From: Thermotoga petrophila RKU-1
GTDB taxonomy: Bacteria > Thermotogota > Thermotogae > Thermotogales > Thermotogaceae
Length of the DNA stretch: 64,000 nucleotides
Reading direction: 5' to 3'
Assembly: GCF_000016785.1 (NCBI RefSeq)
Contig: NC_009486.1
Coordinates: 868,001-932,000 of the forward strand
The notes beneath the pieces are model-generated. The model saw nothing but the letters and a program-made list of their open reading frames with translations, was not told the DNA's origin and searched no databases. Position 1 is the first letter of the stretch, and the number at the start of each line of letters is the position of its first letter. Both the position numbers and the translations under genes were made by a program. Below are positions 10,742-21,491 of this stretch, one piece after another.

Positions 10742-11188
10742 ATGAAAAAATTTTTCAATTACGTTTTGGCCTATCTCTTCCTTGTGGTGACGAGTGTTCT
10801 TGGATTCTACGTAATCTTCTTTGAGGGAAGAAGGTTCTTCTTCACAGTTCTTGGACTCACGAACGCTCGAGTTCAGACCATAAATGCTGTGGACAAATTC
10901 GTTGTGATAGTTTTGGGCATCGCGTTCCTTGGATTTTTCATATTCAGTGAGAGTTACTTCAGGAAAAAAGTGGAAAGTAGTATGAAGGATCTTCTAAGGG
11001 CGGTTCTCACAGTTTCAGGAATCCTCATGTTTGTTTGGGCAGGGTTTCAGGCTCCATTTTTCTTCTCGGTCGGTTATAAGTTGGGATTACCGGAAATCAT
11101 CATCTACCTCCTGAAGCTCATCGGTGGATCTCTTCTTATTTTCGTTTCCTCCAGATATTTGAAAAATGAGTATCTACACAGTGTATGA
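10742..11188 (+). CDS. Small hypothetical membrane protein
   Basis: 148 aa, not recognised. It has four hydrophobic segments: about residues 4-25 (NYVLAYLFLVVTSVLGFYVI), 54-72, 88-108 and 118-138. Start is ATG 10742, with GGAGGG six bases upstream. A longer in-frame ATG at 10727 would put the ribosome site inside the gene. It is cotranscribed after uxaC and ends at a strong terminator. Being downstream of uxaC, a role in uronate uptake is possible but nothing in the sequence shows it. Confidence 0.75.
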   Translation: MKKFFNYVLAYLFLVVTSVLGFYVIFFEGRRFFFTVLGLTNARVQTINAVDKFVVIVLGIAFLGFFIFSESYFRKKVESSMKDLLRAVLTVSGILMFVWAGFQAPFFFSVGYKLGLPEIIIYLLKLIGGSLLIFVSSRYLKNEYLHSV

Positions 11189-11193
11189 AGAAT

Positions 11194-11219
11194 AAACCCC
11201 CGCACGAGCGGGGGTTTTA
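11194..11219. terminator. Bidirectional rho-independent terminator
   Basis: AACCCCCGC (11195-11203) pairs perfectly with GCGGGGGTT (11208-11216) around an ACGA loop, with TTTT on the plus side and an A-rich stretch before it that gives T on the minus side. It separates the uxaC unit from the convergent xynA unit. Confidence 0.9.
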
Positions 11220-11237
11220 ATTTCACAGGATTCCGGC

Positions 11238-11771
11238 TCACTGGGCAGGGTCATACACAACAGAAATGGTGGCGCCGTTACCCAACCAGCCCTGTTCTGT
11301 ACCGTCTTCGAAATCAGTTTTCAAAACAACTTTGCCACTCTCATCCTTGATCACAAAGTCGTCGAAGTAGAAGACAATACCGGAGGTCTGAGGTTCGATG
11401 TAGATGTCCGAGGGATTTCCATTAGAGGAGTTCAACGTGTAGGTTGCTTCAATCGTCACCCATGTTGCGGGTGGAACTTCACTTCCATAGAATATGGATT
11501 CGTATTGATCTTTTGTTGTCTTCAACGTGAGATTGAACTTCACAGATGTGGCTTCTTCGTGGTAGATCCTGACGCTGTAGGTGTAGGTTGCATCTGCGTT
11601 GATGTAGTTCTCAATATCGTAGAACCACGCCGTTTTCCAGCCTTGATCACCCGTTTCTACCTTTAGAACCTTGTTCAATGCTCCTTCCGTACCAGGTGCA
11701 GAGACACATCCTGAAAGGATGATCAGAAAAGCGAAGACTCCCAGCACACTCAACAAAAACCACTTTTTCAT
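11238..11771 (-). CDS. Lipoprotein with CBM22-like module, apparently truncated
   Basis: 177-aa exported lipoprotein. The signal peptide ends in lipobox LSGC (Cys22). Residues about 50-150 resemble the CBM22-type jelly rolls in XynA: TYTYSVRIYHEEATSVKF, then an aromatic-flanked FYFDDFVIKD strand. The last 25 residues (KTDFEDGTEQGWLGNGA) look like the beginning of another CBM22 (compare [17 protein letters not shown] in XynA) but stop at once. It probably binds xylan at the cell surface. It lies 53 bases after xynA and is likely cotranscribed. No catalytic domain is visible. Confidence 0.8.
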   Translation of the reverse strand: MKKWFLLSVLGVFAFLIILSGCVSAPGTEGALNKVLKVETGDQGWKTAWFYDIENYINADATYTYSVRIYHEEATSVKFNLTLKTTKDQYESIFYGSEVPPATWVTIEATYTLNSSNGNPSDIYIEPQTSGIVFYFDDFVIKDESGKVVLKTDFEDGTEQGWLGNGATISVVYDPAQ

Positions 11772-11824
11772 GATCTATCTACCCCCCTTCGAGATGATGA
11801 TCAAAAAGGAGGGGGAGCACCCCC

Positions 11825-14800
11825 TCACTTGATGAGTCTGAGGTTACCGAACTTTGAAGGATCTTGCCAGCTGTTGTTTGTGGGATCGCTCCAGGAGATG
11901 ATACCGACCCTCTGCCCTTTCTCGTTCGCATCGTTCACCTGGATGTTGAATCCTATCACTGTGTTCGGTGTTGGCTTGATCGTCTTCCACTTGATCGCTG
12001 CCTCAACTATGTATCCTCCTTCGATCAGCTTCACCGCTGTCTTGAACCTCGCTGGACTTCCTCCCGTTCCAAAGGTCTGCTCGTTCATGTAGTTCACCCT
12101 GAACTGCGCGTCGTCGTCTTCGTAGTATCCTGTCTTGTGGTTGTTCTCATCCACGAAGATCTCCACGGAATCCTGCTCCCACGGGTTGCTGTTGTCTTTG
12201 TTCAGAACGGGATCTTTCACGATCGCAAGTACGTACAGGTAGTTCTCGTCCCACAGCACCCTCACTTTCGCTGTCGCATTCTTGTCAAGCGATCCCATAG
12301 CCACCGCTTTCGTCTCTATCTCCTCTGTCGTGTTCCAGATCTCATCGATCTCTCCATCGATGACCGGTGTTCCGTATTTTGCTGTCGCTACCATTATTCC
12401 TTCGAGCTTCAGCGTTCCGTAGTTCATCGTGTTCGTCTTCTGGCTGTTCGTCGTGTCGCTCCAGCTGTACCACTTCCCGTCGTCTATCACCGCAACGTCA
12501 AATCCTATGTAGCTGTCTTTCTTGAACTCCACACCCGGTATCGTGATCGACATCTCGAAGCTGTATCTTCTAAAGCCAGGCCCAACGAATTTCTTCACCT
12601 GTACGTCTTCTCTGTTGACCTCCGTCTTCCAGTTCGTCCACAGCACAACGTAGGTATCATCAGGCTGCAGATAGGGTGTTCTTTCGTTGTTCGGGTTGAT
12701 GAATATGGCCACTCCGTCTTCTGCTGGTTTCTTTGTCTTGTCCTGTACCTCTCCGTAGATGTAGATCGTGCTGTCTTTCCACACTGCCCTGATCGTTGCC
12801 TTCACGTTCCCTTCTTCGTCAAGGATCTCTATCGGCTTCGACATCAGGTACGAGTCGTCCATCATCCCCACTACCACTGCTTCGCCTTCGGAGATCCTGC
12901 TTTCTTTTGGAAGTGGTGGAAGGACCTCAGGTGCCACTATCGCCCAGTAAGCGAGTTTCGCCTGGTGATCTTTGTCGAAGATGAGCGGCCAGTCGTTTCT
13001 TCTTGTTGCTCTCCAGGAGTAATCGTCCTTGAGACCCCAGAATGTGACGTTCGTGATCACGTTGCTGTACTTCTTGAAGATCTCAAAGAGCTGCATCATT
13101 TTGTGAGCCTGTTCGATGAGTGCCGTCCTCGGTGCCTCTGGGTAGTTGGAACTGGAATCTCTGTAGACACTCATATCGAGTTCTGTGATGTGAATTTCTA
13201 TACCGGGTATGGTGCTGAACTTTTTGATGGCCTCTTCGATCTGTTTGATGTCTGTTGCAAGACTGATGTGACACTGCATCCCTATCCCATCGATGAGTCC
13301 CTTCTCTTTGAGATCTTTCACGAGGTTGTAGATGATGTCTCTCTTTCTGGGCTCGAATGTGTTGTAGTCGTTGTAGAAGAGTTTTGCATCTGGATCTGCT
13401 TCTCTTGCGAACTTGAAGGCGAGTTCTATGTAGTCAGGCCCCATGATCTGGTACCAGGTGGATCTTCTCAGTCCATCCGGCTGGTTCGGATCAACTGCTT
13501 CGTTCACCACGTCCCATGCGTAGACTTTTCCTTTGAAGTGTCCGACAACGGTGTAGATGTACTCTTTGAGTCTTTCCGTCATCGCTTCTTTGGAGAGGAG
13601 GTTCCCGTTTTCATCTTTGAAGAACCAGTCGGGTGTCTGGCTGTGCCACACAAGAGTGTGACCTCTTATGACCATGCCGTTTTCTTCAACGAACTGAACG
13701 TATTTGTCTGCCGTTTCAAACCTGAACTTCAACTTACCGTTTTCGATGCCTGCGAGCAGGCTCTCTGGTTTCATCTCGTTTTCTGCGGTGATGCTGTTGA
13801 AGTGTTTCGTGATGAGTTCTATGTCCTTCGGGTTGAGGAAGACCTTGGACGGCAGTGCAACTCCGACTCTGAAGTAATCTTTCAGTACTTCTTTCAGAGC
13901 GGGTATCTCTTTTTCAGGTTCCATTTCAATCTTTATCTCTGCGGAAGTTGTATCCACTATCTTCACGTCATCCACGTAGAACTCAAGGGTTGGATTTTGA
14001 GATTCGAAGTAAAGCGTGAGATCTTCCACGGTAACTCCGGCCGGGATCGTGTACGTTCCAGAGAGCTGTACCCACTGACCAGATGGTACAGTAGCTGATT
14101 TTATCCACTCATACTGTGTGTTCGCGTCGGATGAGTACTTTCTCTGCATCGTCATGATGATCGTTTGATCTTGACCGGAGTTCTGATAGACCCAGGCTTC
14201 AAAGGCGTAAGTTTTTCCTGTTTTCAGAATTCCTTTCAGGTTGATCTGGGCACCCTGCCAGCCCTTCTGTCTGTTGGAGATAAAGAGTGAACTCTTACCT
14301 GAATGTGCTACTTCAGATGAGACTTCGATGTTCACGTCTCCTCTGGGTTGCCAGTCTCCAACACCGCTTTCAAAGGATGTTTCATAGATGGCCTTTGGGC
14401 CCGATTCTTTTGGAACGAGTACCTGAACCTTGTCAAGGTAGAAATTGAAATTCGTGTTTTTAGACGCTACGATGATGAGAGAGTATTTTGCGGGTGTGCC
14501 TTCGAACGTGGGTGAGAACGGTACTAAGATCTCTTTCCAGTGATCTGATACGACAACCTTGTCGAGTATGACGTCGTACCTCTCTCCCTTCTCATCTTCT
14601 GTTCTCGCGACTACGTTGAACAATTGTGGAGCACCGGAAGACTGATAGACCTGGAAGGAAAGAAGGTAATCTGCTCCGGATTTCACCTTTCCGGTCAGGT
14701 CGATTTCTACCCCATCCCATGGGGAGGTTCTGTTCTCGACCTTTAGAGAGTACGCGCCATCTGCTGCTACATCCTTCGAAGCTGTGAGAACAACGCCTTT

Positions 14801-15004
14801 TCCAAATGGGACCACACCTTCTGTTGTTTCTTCAAAACTCAAAGCAAGAACTGTTTCGAGAGAAGAATCTCCCTTAGAAGAGGTTTCTTTCCCGAAACTC
14901 AGAACACCCGATGCTGCCAGTACGACACCGAGAAAACCCGCTAAAATCCCCACCAGTACGGCGGTTGAAACATCCAGAAGACCCCGTCTCTTCCTGACTC
15001 GCAT
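11825..15004 (-). CDS. xynA: Toga-anchored modular endo-xylanase, CBM22-CBM22-GH10-CBM9-CBM9
   Basis: 1059-aa extracellular endo-1,4-beta-xylanase. Order: basic plus hydrophobic N-terminal anchor (residues about 8-36, [20 protein letters not shown]), two CBM22 modules (about 50-195 and 205-350), GH10 domain (about 365-695), two CBM9 modules (about 705-1059). Catalytic acid/base is E502 in WDVVNEA and the nucleophile is E608 in HITELD. The anchor has no clear cleavage site, in line with reports that XynA stays bound to the toga. ATG 15004 gives the known length; GGAGG is 11 bases upstream and a GTG at 15016 abuts it. Confidence 0.97.
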   Translation of the reverse strand: MRVRKRRGLLDVSTAVLVGILAGFLGVVLAASGVLSFGKETSSKGDSSLETVLALSFEETTEGVVPFGKGVVLTASKDVAADGAYSLKVENRTSPWDGVEIDLTGKVKSGADYLLSFQVYQSSGAPQLFNVVARTEDEKGERYDVILDKVVVSDHWKEILVPFSPTFEGTPAKYSLIIVASKNTNFNFYLDKVQVLVPKESGPKAIYETSFESGVGDWQPRGDVNIEVSSEVAHSGKSSLFISNRQKGWQGAQINLKGILKTGKTYAFEAWVYQNSGQDQTIIMTMQRKYSSDANTQYEWIKSATVPSGQWVQLSGTYTIPAGVTVEDLTLYFESQNPTLEFYVDDVKIVDTTSAEIKIEMEPEKEIPALKEVLKDYFRVGVALPSKVFLNPKDIELITKHFNSITAENEMKPESLLAGIENGKLKFRFETADKYVQFVEENGMVIRGHTLVWHSQTPDWFFKDENGNLLSKEAMTERLKEYIYTVVGHFKGKVYAWDVVNEAVDPNQPDGLRRSTWYQIMGPDYIELAFKFAREADPDAKLFYNDYNTFEPRKRDIIYNLVKDLKEKGLIDGIGMQCHISLATDIKQIEEAIKKFSTIPGIEIHITELDMSVYRDSSSNYPEAPRTALIEQAHKMMQLFEIFKKYSNVITNVTFWGLKDDYSWRATRRNDWPLIFDKDHQAKLAYWAIVAPEVLPPLPKESRISEGEAVVVGMMDDSYLMSKPIEILDEEGNVKATIRAVWKDSTIYIYGEVQDKTKKPAEDGVAIFINPNNERTPYLQPDDTYVVLWTNWKTEVNREDVQVKKFVGPGFRRYSFEMSITIPGVEFKKDSYIGFDVAVIDDGKWYSWSDTTNSQKTNTMNYGTLKLEGIMVATAKYGTPVIDGEIDEIWNTTEEIETKAVAMGSLDKNATAKVRVLWDENYLYVLAIVKDPVLNKDNSNPWEQDSVEIFVDENNHKTGYYEDDDAQFRVNYMNEQTFGTGGSPARFKTAVKLIEGGYIVEAAIKWKTIKPTPNTVIGFNIQVNDANEKGQRVGIISWSDPTNNSWQDPSKFGNLRLIK

Positions 15005-15052
15005 AGATCCACACACCTCCCTGCATAAAATTAACCAACCTTCTTTTGGGAA

Positions 15053-15083
15053 ATTATATCATCCTAAAGTTATTTTTTGTAAA
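15053..15083 (-). promoter_or_regulatory. Candidate xynA promoter
   Basis: Minus-strand TATAAT (15058-15053) with TTTACA (15083-15078) upstream; the 19-base spacer is longer than ideal. It lies about 50 bases before the xynA start. Confidence 0.45.
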
Positions 15084-15090
15084 GAAAAAA

Positions 15091-15118
15091 TTGACCTTCT
15101 TCGATAAGAAATTATACT
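15091..15118 (+). promoter_or_regulatory. Promoter of the second xylan importer operon
   Basis: TTGACC (15091-15096), 16-base spacer, TATACT (15113-15118): a near-consensus sigma-A promoter pointing right. It implies a leader of about 200 bases before the first gene at 15324. Confidence 0.65.
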
Positions 15119-15323
15119 ATATATTGTGAAAGGAACTTTCAAATTAGAAAAACGAAAATATTCTGCAATAATTTCTGCTATTCGCAGTTAATGTGGTGTA
15201 ATCACCGTTAATGGCACTTGATTTCTTTTGATGTGATAGTGTAGAATTCATTCCAAGAAGAAACGATGCAACTTGTTATTGTAACTTCTGATTTTGAAAA
15301 CAATTTTCGAGGAGGTGTACTGT
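15119..15323 (+). promoter_or_regulatory. Long leader with repeat motifs, possible regulator site
   Basis: No gene is visible here. A repeat block at about 15185-15215 contains GTTAATG twice, 19 bases apart, flanking GGTG-TAAT-CACC. This could be an operator for a xylan regulator encoded elsewhere, or an RNA hairpin. I could not match it to a named riboswitch. Confidence 0.35.
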
Positions 15324-16310
15324 GTGCTCGCTTATATAGCAAAACGAGTTCTCTACGCCATTCCTTTGTTGTTCGTTATCTCTATTGTCTCTTTCATCAT
15401 CATCGAACTTCCTCCAGGAGACTATCTCACCACATATGTTATGACGCTCAGGCAGAGTGGAGAGACCATCGATCAGGCGGCTCTGGAAGTTCTGAAGAAA
15501 AGGTATGGTCTGGACAAACCAGTGATAGTCCGATACTTTTACTGGATCGGCAACATCATTACGAAAGGTGACTTCGGATACTCTTTCATGTGGGAAAAAC
15601 CTGTCAGTGATTTGTTGAATCAGAGGGTCTGGTGGACAATACTGATATCCGTTCTTTCAACGGCTTTCGCGTGGGTTTTCGGATTTTTAATAGGTGTTTA
15701 TTCTGGAACGCATCAGTATTCTATCGGTGATTATGTTTTTACCGTGCTTGGTTATATAGGACTCGCTACACCTAACTTCCTCCTCGCTCTGATTCTTTTG
15801 TGGTTCATGTTTGTAACGACCGGTGTTAGTTTAGGTGGACTATTTTCTCCGGAATATGCCGGTGCTCCCTGGTCGTGGGCCAAATTTGTTGATCTCTTGA
15901 AGCACATCTGGATTCCAGTAGTTGTCCTGGGAACGGGAAGCATGGCCGGTCTCATAAGGGTTTTGAGAGCGAATCTCCTCGATGAAATAAACAAGCCTTA
16001 TGTGGTTGCAGCGAGAGCAAGAGGAGTACCTGAGAGAGAACTCGTCTGGAAGTACCCGTTGAGAGTTGCCGTCATTCCTTTTGCTTCCACTGCTGGGTGG
16101 GCACTTCCTCAGATAGTCTCAGGTGCAGTTGTGACGGGTATCGTTTTGAACCTTCCCACGGTTGGTACGCTTCTTCTTGACGCACTCACTTCCCAGGATA
16201 TGTACCTTGCAGGGAGTCTCGTTTTGATACTGAGTGTCTTCACGATCATAGGAACTCTCATATCCGACATCTTACTTGCCTGGCTCGATCCCAGAATAAG
16301 ATTCGAATGA
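15324..16310 (+). CDS. ABC importer permease, DppB type
   Basis: 328-aa inner-membrane permease. The N-terminus MLAYIAKRVLYAIPLLFVIS has the usual short basic end and first helix; five further helices follow. The cytoplasmic loop ARARGVPERELVWKYPLR is the EAA-type ATPase contact. GTG 15324 is the start, eight bases after GGAGG. It is the first gene of a five-gene importer operon ending at 21436, itself linked to aguA, so the cargo is probably (methyl)glucuronic-acid-substituted xylo-oligosaccharides. This cluster was called xtp in T. maritima literature as I recall. Confidence 0.9.
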   Translation: MLAYIAKRVLYAIPLLFVISIVSFIIIELPPGDYLTTYVMTLRQSGETIDQAALEVLKKRYGLDKPVIVRYFYWIGNIITKGDFGYSFMWEKPVSDLLNQRVWWTILISVLSTAFAWVFGFLIGVYSGTHQYSIGDYVFTVLGYIGLATPNFLLALILLWFMFVTTGVSLGGLFSPEYAGAPWSWAKFVDLLKHIWIPVVVLGTGSMAGLIRVLRANLLDEINKPYVVAARARGVPERELVWKYPLRVAVIPFASTAGWALPQIVSGAVVTGIVLNLPTVGTLLLDALTSQDMYLAGSLVLILSVFTIIGTLISDILLAWLDPRIRFE

Positions 16311-16320
16311 GGTGATAGGT

Positions 16321-17427
16321 GTGTGGAAGAGGAAGAAGATGGACAAAACAGAAGAACTGTATCTTGCTTCAGAATGGAAGTTGATGTGGTGGAGGTTCAA
16401 GAAAAACAAACTCGCAGTTGTTGGAATGGTGATCCTCGGAATACTCTACGTTCTTGGTATTTTCTGCGAATTTTTCTCACCGTACGATCCAAACAGGATC
16501 TTTGCAAGGTACGTATACGCTCCTCCACAGAAGATTCACTTCTTCCACGAAGGAAAATTCATAGGTCCCTTTGTTTATGGATACAAGATGGAAAGAGATC
16601 CGGAGACGTTCAGAAGAATCTATAAGGAAGATAAGACGAAGATATATAAAATAAAGCTCTTTGTTCACGGTGACAAATACAAACTCTGGAACACATGGGA
16701 ATCCGACGTTCATTTTTTTGGAGTAGAAGAAGGTACTATCTTCCTTTTTGGAACTGACAGACTCGGAAGGGATGTCTTTTCCAGAATCCTTTACGGTGCC
16801 AGGATCTCCACCACAATAGGACTGGTAGGTGTTTTTCTCAGCATGGTTCTTGGGATCATCATAGGGGGCATATCTGGATACTACGGAGGAAAGATCGATA
16901 ACTTCATCCAGAGAACTATAGAGTTTCTGATCAGTATTCCAACCATTCCTCTCTGGATGGCACTGTCTGCGGCGCTTCCAAGGTACTGGTCACAGATAAA
17001 GGTGTACTTTGCCATCACCGTGATCCTCTCATTGATAGGCTGGACAGGGCTTGCGAGAGTCGTGAGAAGTAAATTTCTCTCGCTCAAAGACGAAGACTTC
17101 GTTGTAGCTGCAAGGCTTGCTGGAGCTTCGGAATGGAGGATCATTTTCAAACACATGCTTCCATCTCTGACGAGTCATCTCATAGCGTCCGCTACACTTG
17201 CTATTCCCGGGATGATACTCGGTGAGACTGGCCTCAGCTTTCTGGGACTGGGACTCAGACCACCTGCGATCAGCTGGGGTGTTCTTCTACAGGAAGCACA
17301 GAACATAAGAACTGTCGCTCTCTATCCATGGCTTCTGATACCTGGTCTCTTTGTGATCGTCACTGTCCTCTGCTTCAACTTCGTCGGTGATGGTCTGAGA
17401 GACGCCGCTGACCCATACAAGACATGA
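16321..17427 (+). CDS. ABC importer permease, DppC type
   Basis: 368-aa second permease of the importer. Its periplasmic insert after the first helix (residues about 50-140, rich in Lys/Tyr) is much longer than in ordinary DppC. The LFGTDRLGRDVFSRILYGAR motif and the EAA loop AARLAGASEWRIIFKHMLPS are clear. Start chosen at GTG 16321, after GAGGTGA; GTG 16312 and ATG 16339 are alternatives. The gap to the previous gene is only 10 bases. Confidence 0.9.
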   Translation: MWKRKKMDKTEELYLASEWKLMWWRFKKNKLAVVGMVILGILYVLGIFCEFFSPYDPNRIFARYVYAPPQKIHFFHEGKFIGPFVYGYKMERDPETFRRIYKEDKTKIYKIKLFVHGDKYKLWNTWESDVHFFGVEEGTIFLFGTDRLGRDVFSRILYGARISTTIGLVGVFLSMVLGIIIGGISGYYGGKIDNFIQRTIEFLISIPTIPLWMALSAALPRYWSQIKVYFAITVILSLIGWTGLARVVRSKFLSLKDEDFVVAARLAGASEWRIIFKHMLPSLTSHLIASATLAIPGMILGETGLSFLGLGLRPPAISWGVLLQEAQNIRTVALYPWLLIPGLFVIVTVLCFNFVGDGLRDAADPYKT

Positions 17428-17440
17428 AGGGAGGAGAGTC

Positions 17441-18436
17441 ATGGAAAAGGTTCTTGAAATAAGAGATTTAAGAGTTTATTTCGATCTCACTGAAGGAACA
17501 GTAAAAGCGGTTGATGGTGTTTCGTTTGATATTCGAAGGGGAGAAATACTGGGTCTTGTCGGTGAAAGTGGTTGTGGTAAGAGTGTAACGGCACAGTCTA
17601 TCCTGAGAATTCTTCCAGGAAGTGCCCGTATAGTTAGCGGGGAGATCGTGTTTTACAGGAACGGAAAGACTTTGGATCTCGCAAAACTCGATCCCGAAGG
17701 TGAAGAAATGAGAGATATAAGAGGGAAGGATATATCGATGATTTTTCAGGAACCGATGGCCTCTTTTTCTCCTGTGTACACAGTTGGTGCGCAGATGATA
17801 GAAGCGATATTACTTCACGAGAAAGTTTCCAAGGAAGAAGCACGGAAGCGTGTTGTAGAGATGCTCAAAAAGGTGAAGATTCCGAACGCCGAGAAGGTAG
17901 TGGATATGTATCCTTTTGAACTCTCCGGTGGAATGCTTCAAAGATGTATGATCGCAATGGCTATGTCTCTGAATCCCACGTTGCTTTTAGCGGATGAACC
18001 CACGACTGCTCTGGATGTGACTATACAGGCACAAATTCTTTATCTAATGAAGGAACTTCAAAAGGAGTACCATTCTTCGATCCTTCTGATCACGCACGAT
18101 ATGGGGGTTGTGGCCCAGATGGCAGACAGAGTGGCTGTGATGTACCTCGGAAACATTGTGGAGACAGCGGAGGTCTTTGAACTTTTCAAGAATCCACTCC
18201 ATCCTTACACACAGGCTTTGCTCAGGTCCATACCGAAGATTGGAATAAGGAAGACAAGACTCGATACCATAAAGGGCATGGTTCCAGATCCGTACAATCT
18301 TCCAAAGGGTTGCAGGTTCCACAACAGATGTGAGAAGTTCATGAAAGGATTGTGTGATGTGAAAGAACCTCCCGAGATTGAGGTAACACCCAGTCACAAA
18401 GTAAAGTGTTTCCTTTATGGAGGGGAAAAGAAATGA
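17441..18436 (+). CDS. ABC importer ATPase, OppD type
   Basis: 331-aa cytoplasmic ATPase driving the importer. Walker A is [10 protein letters not shown] near residue 42, the signature is LSGGMLQR, and Walker B is LLLADEPTT. The C-terminal extension found in Opp/Dpp ATPases is present, with a cysteine cluster in [17 protein letters not shown] that in relatives binds an iron-sulfur cluster. The ATG follows GGGAGGAG. The stop overlaps the next start by 4 nt. Confidence 0.92.
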   Translation: MEKVLEIRDLRVYFDLTEGTVKAVDGVSFDIRRGEILGLVGESGCGKSVTAQSILRILPGSARIVSGEIVFYRNGKTLDLAKLDPEGEEMRDIRGKDISMIFQEPMASFSPVYTVGAQMIEAILLHEKVSKEEARKRVVEMLKKVKIPNAEKVVDMYPFELSGGMLQRCMIAMAMSLNPTLLLADEPTTALDVTIQAQILYLMKELQKEYHSSILLITHDMGVVAQMADRVAVMYLGNIVETAEVFELFKNPLHPYTQALLRSIPKIGIRKTRLDTIKGMVPDPYNLPKGCRFHNRCEKFMKGLCDVKEPPEIEVTPSHKVKCFLYGGEKK

Positions 18437-19449
18437 AATTATTAGAAGTGAAAGGACTGAAGAAGTACTTCCCGCTGACAAAGGGTTTTTTCAAGAAAGT
18501 GGTAGGTTACGTCAGAGCAGTGGACGATGTCAGTTTCGATATAAAACAGGGTGAAACTCTTGCACTGGTGGGAGAGAGTGGCTGTGGAAAAACAACCACC
18601 GCCAAAAGCATACTCAGAGCGATAGATCCCACAGATGGAGATGTTATTCTTCATCTGGATGGAAAAGACGTGAACATAGCGAAGCTCCCCAGAGATGAGC
18701 TGAAACCCTACAGAAGGTATATGCAGATGATCTTTCAGAATCCTTATACCTCTCTCAATCCAAGAATGAAGGTCAAGGAGATCGTTGGTGAACCGCTTTT
18801 GGTGAATGGTATAGCGAAAGGAAAAGAACTGGAAGATCGAGTGGCAGAGCTTTTGAAGGCGGTTGGATTGAGACCGGAGTATATGATAAGGTATCCGCAC
18901 GCTTTCTCTGGCGGACAGAGACAGAGAATCGTTATAGCAAGAGCAATCGCTCTGAGGCCAAAACTGGTGGTGTGTGATGAACCGACATCTGCGCTGGATG
19001 TTTCTATAAGGGCACAGATACTGAACCTTCTGATGGATCTTCAGGAAGAGTTTTCTCTCACCTATCTCTTTATCACACACGACCTGAGCGTTGTGGAACA
19101 CATATCTGATAGAGTTGCGGTGATGTACTTAGGAAAGATCGTGGAGCTTGCCAGCACCGAAGAGATATTCGAAAATCCAAAGCATCCATACACGGAGACG
19201 CTTTTGAGGTCCGTTCCAAAGCCTGATCCGGATTTGAGGGAAGAACTCGTTCCAATAGAAGGGGAGGTTCCAAATCCGGCGAATCCTCCATCAGGATGTT
19301 ACTTCCATCCAAGATGCCCTTATACAAAAAGTATCTGTAAGGAAGAGTATCCCGAGTTCAGAAATCTTGGAACGGAAGACAAACCACATTACGTGGCCTG
19401 TCATTTCGCCGAAAGTTTGAAATTGAGAGGCGTGAAAATCACTTTGTGA
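18433..19449 (+). CDS. ABC importer ATPase, OppF type
   Basis: 338-aa partner ATPase. Walker A is [10 protein letters not shown], the signature is FSGGQRQR, Walker B is LVVCDEPTS, with the C-terminal oligopeptide-type extension and its cysteine motif ([15 protein letters not shown]). The frame extends back to 18406, but ATG 18433 overlaps the preceding stop as ATGA and has a GGAGGGG site upstream. Confidence 0.92.
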   Translation: MKLLEVKGLKKYFPLTKGFFKKVVGYVRAVDDVSFDIKQGETLALVGESGCGKTTTAKSILRAIDPTDGDVILHLDGKDVNIAKLPRDELKPYRRYMQMIFQNPYTSLNPRMKVKEIVGEPLLVNGIAKGKELEDRVAELLKAVGLRPEYMIRYPHAFSGGQRQRIVIARAIALRPKLVVCDEPTSALDVSIRAQILNLLMDLQEEFSLTYLFITHDLSVVEHISDRVAVMYLGKIVELASTEEIFENPKHPYTETLLRSVPKPDPDLREELVPIEGEVPNPANPPSGCYFHPRCPYTKSICKEEYPEFRNLGTEDKPHYVACHFAESLKLRGVKITL

Positions 19450-19462
19450 GGGGGTGTTAGTT

Positions 19463-21436
19463 GTGAGAAGGTTGTTTGTCTTGTTGTCGCTTGTGCTCTT
19501 GGTTGTTTTTGCTCTTGCTGCCAACGACACATGGGTCTTTTACGCAACACCGGAGGAGTACTACAAGGTTACAGGAAAAAAGATTACTGAGTACCACGAA
19601 TCACCGATGCTTGCCAAACTCGTCAAAGAAGGAAAACTTCCACCCGTTGAGCAGAGGCTCCCGGAGGAACCGCTCGTGGTTCAGCCTGTTGAAAAAGTTG
19701 GACAGTTCGGTGGTACCTGGAGAAGGGTCTGGAAAGGGCCTTCTGACAGGTGGGGCATTTCCAAGCTCATCGAAGTGAAACTCGCGTTCTGGGACAAAGA
19801 GGGTGGAGAGCTCGTTCCGGGGCTCGCAAAGAGCTGGGAAGTTCTGGAAAACGGAAGGATTTATATCTTCCATTTGAGAAAGGGTGTGAAGTGGTCTGAT
19901 GGAGCACCGTACACGGCCCACGATATTGTGTTCTGGGTTAACGACATCGTAGGAAACGACGATATCACACCTTCGAAACCCGACTGGTACAACATTGGCG
20001 TGAAAGTCGAGGCGCTCGACGACTACACGGTGAAGTTTGAATTCAGCAAGCCTTACGGATTGTTCCTTCTGAAAGTTCCATACGGTGGATTTACCGGAGC
20101 ACCAGCACACTATCTGAAACAGTTCCATCCAAAGTACACACCGATGGAAGAAATAGAGAAGAAGATGGTAAAGGGCGTGCACAACACCTGGGTGGACCTC
20201 TTCAACGATAAAAACGACTTCCTTGAAAACACCGAGCTTCCAACACTCTCACCGTGGAAGCCTATCACCGATCCAACGGAGCAGTTCTACATACTCGAGA
20301 GGAACCCGTACTTCTGGGCGGTTGATATCGAAGGTAACCAGCTTCCGTACATCGATTATGTGCGGCACGAATACGTCAAGAACGACGAAGTCATACTCCT
20401 GAAGGCGATCTCCGGTGAAATCGATATGCAATGGAGACACATCGGGGGACTGGGAGCGGGAGCAGGAAACTTCACACTGCTCATGGAGAACGCCCAGAGT
20501 GGAGGATACAGGGTGCTGAAATGGATCGCTGCGAACGGTTCTGCCAGCAGAATCTCACTGAACTACGCTCACTCCGACGAGGTGATGAGGAAAGTCTTCA
20601 ACGATGTGAGGTTCAGACAGGCTCTTTCACTTGCTATCAACAGGGAAGAAATCAACGAGATCCTCTTCAACGGTCTCGCTGAGCCGAGGCAGGCATCTCT
20701 CGTGAGTGGATCCCCGTACTTCGATTCCGAATGGGAAAAAGCGTACGCAGAGTACAATCCAGACAGGGCGAACAAACTTCTCGATGAGATGGGATTGAAG
20801 TGGGATAACAAGCACGAGTACAGACTCTTACCGGATGGTAGACCGCTCCGATTCACAATCACCGTGACCGGACAGTTCCATGTTGACGTCTGGACGATGG
20901 TAAAAGAATACTGGAAGCAAATAGGTGTCTGGGTAGAAATCGAGAACGTTGAAAGGTCTCTCTTCTACGAAAGAGCCGATGCTGGTGACTTCGATGCGAT
21001 GGTGTGGAACATGGACAGGGCTGCTCAACCACTCTCTTCACCGATGGTTATCTTCCCGGGTTCCGAGGACATAGCAGACTTCTGGTACATAGGATGGAGT
21101 GACTGGATCTCATACTATATCGACAAGAACATAAGAGGCGTGGAACCCGAAGAAGTACCCGAAGGATCTGAACCACCAGAAGTAGTCTACAGACTTGTCG
21201 ATCTGTACTACCAGATAGCCTCCACGCCGAATCCCGATAAAATCAAAGAGCTCATGGCAGAAGCGACGAAGATCCATAGAGAAAATCTCTGGATGATAGG
21301 AACCGTCGGAGAGGACCTTTCGCCTGCCATAGCGAAGAACAACTTCAGAAACGTACCGGAATTCCTCGTAACGGACGATGTGTTGAGAACGCCTCTGAAT
21401 GCCATGCCGATGCAGTTCTTCATCGAACAGAAATGA
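19463..21436 (+). CDS. Family-5 solute-binding protein of the second xylan importer
   Basis: 657-aa exported binding protein. The start is GTG 19463, after GGGGGTG, giving a clean signal peptide ([20 protein letters not shown]). The family-5 fold is marked by [20 protein letters not shown]. Placed between its own permease/ATPase genes and aguA, it probably delivers glucuronate-bearing xylo-oligosaccharides. It corresponds to TM0056 by order. As I recall, ligand tests of that protein were inconclusive, so the substrate is an inference. Confidence 0.88.
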   Translation: MRRLFVLLSLVLLVVFALAANDTWVFYATPEEYYKVTGKKITEYHESPMLAKLVKEGKLPPVEQRLPEEPLVVQPVEKVGQFGGTWRRVWKGPSDRWGISKLIEVKLAFWDKEGGELVPGLAKSWEVLENGRIYIFHLRKGVKWSDGAPYTAHDIVFWVNDIVGNDDITPSKPDWYNIGVKVEALDDYTVKFEFSKPYGLFLLKVPYGGFTGAPAHYLKQFHPKYTPMEEIEKKMVKGVHNTWVDLFNDKNDFLENTELPTLSPWKPITDPTEQFYILERNPYFWAVDIEGNQLPYIDYVRHEYVKNDEVILLKAISGEIDMQWRHIGGLGAGAGNFTLLMENAQSGGYRVLKWIAANGSASRISLNYAHSDEVMRKVFNDVRFRQALSLAINREEINEILFNGLAEPRQASLVSGSPYFDSEWEKAYAEYNPDRANKLLDEMGLKWDNKHEYRLLPDGRPLRFTITVTGQFHVDVWTMVKEYWKQIGVWVEIENVERSLFYERADAGDFDAMVWNMDRAAQPLSSPMVIFPGSEDIADFWYIGWSDWISYYIDKNIRGVEPEEVPEGSEPPEVVYRLVDLYYQIASTPNPDKIKELMAEATKIHRENLWMIGTVGEDLSPAIAKNNFRNVPEFLVTDDVLRTPLNAMPMQFFIEQK

Positions 21437-21443
21437 ATCAGAG

Positions 21444-21463
21444 CCCCCGGCAAACGCCGGGGG
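21444..21463 (+). terminator. GC hairpin between binding-protein gene and aguA
   Basis: CCCCCGGC (21444-21451) pairs perfectly with GCCGGGGG (21456-21463), AAAC loop, followed by only TTTC. It sits seven bases after the binding-protein stop and 28 bases before aguA. Partial termination or mRNA protection is more likely than a full stop. Confidence 0.65.
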
Positions 21464-21491
21464 TTTCAAAACTTTCAAGGAGGGAGATGCT

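Noticed and set aside
11864-14098. 744-codon open frame opposite xynA
   Set aside because: It is antisense to conserved CBM22/GH10 coding sequence; its protein is rich in Val, His and Arg without any domain, and no ribosome site precedes it.
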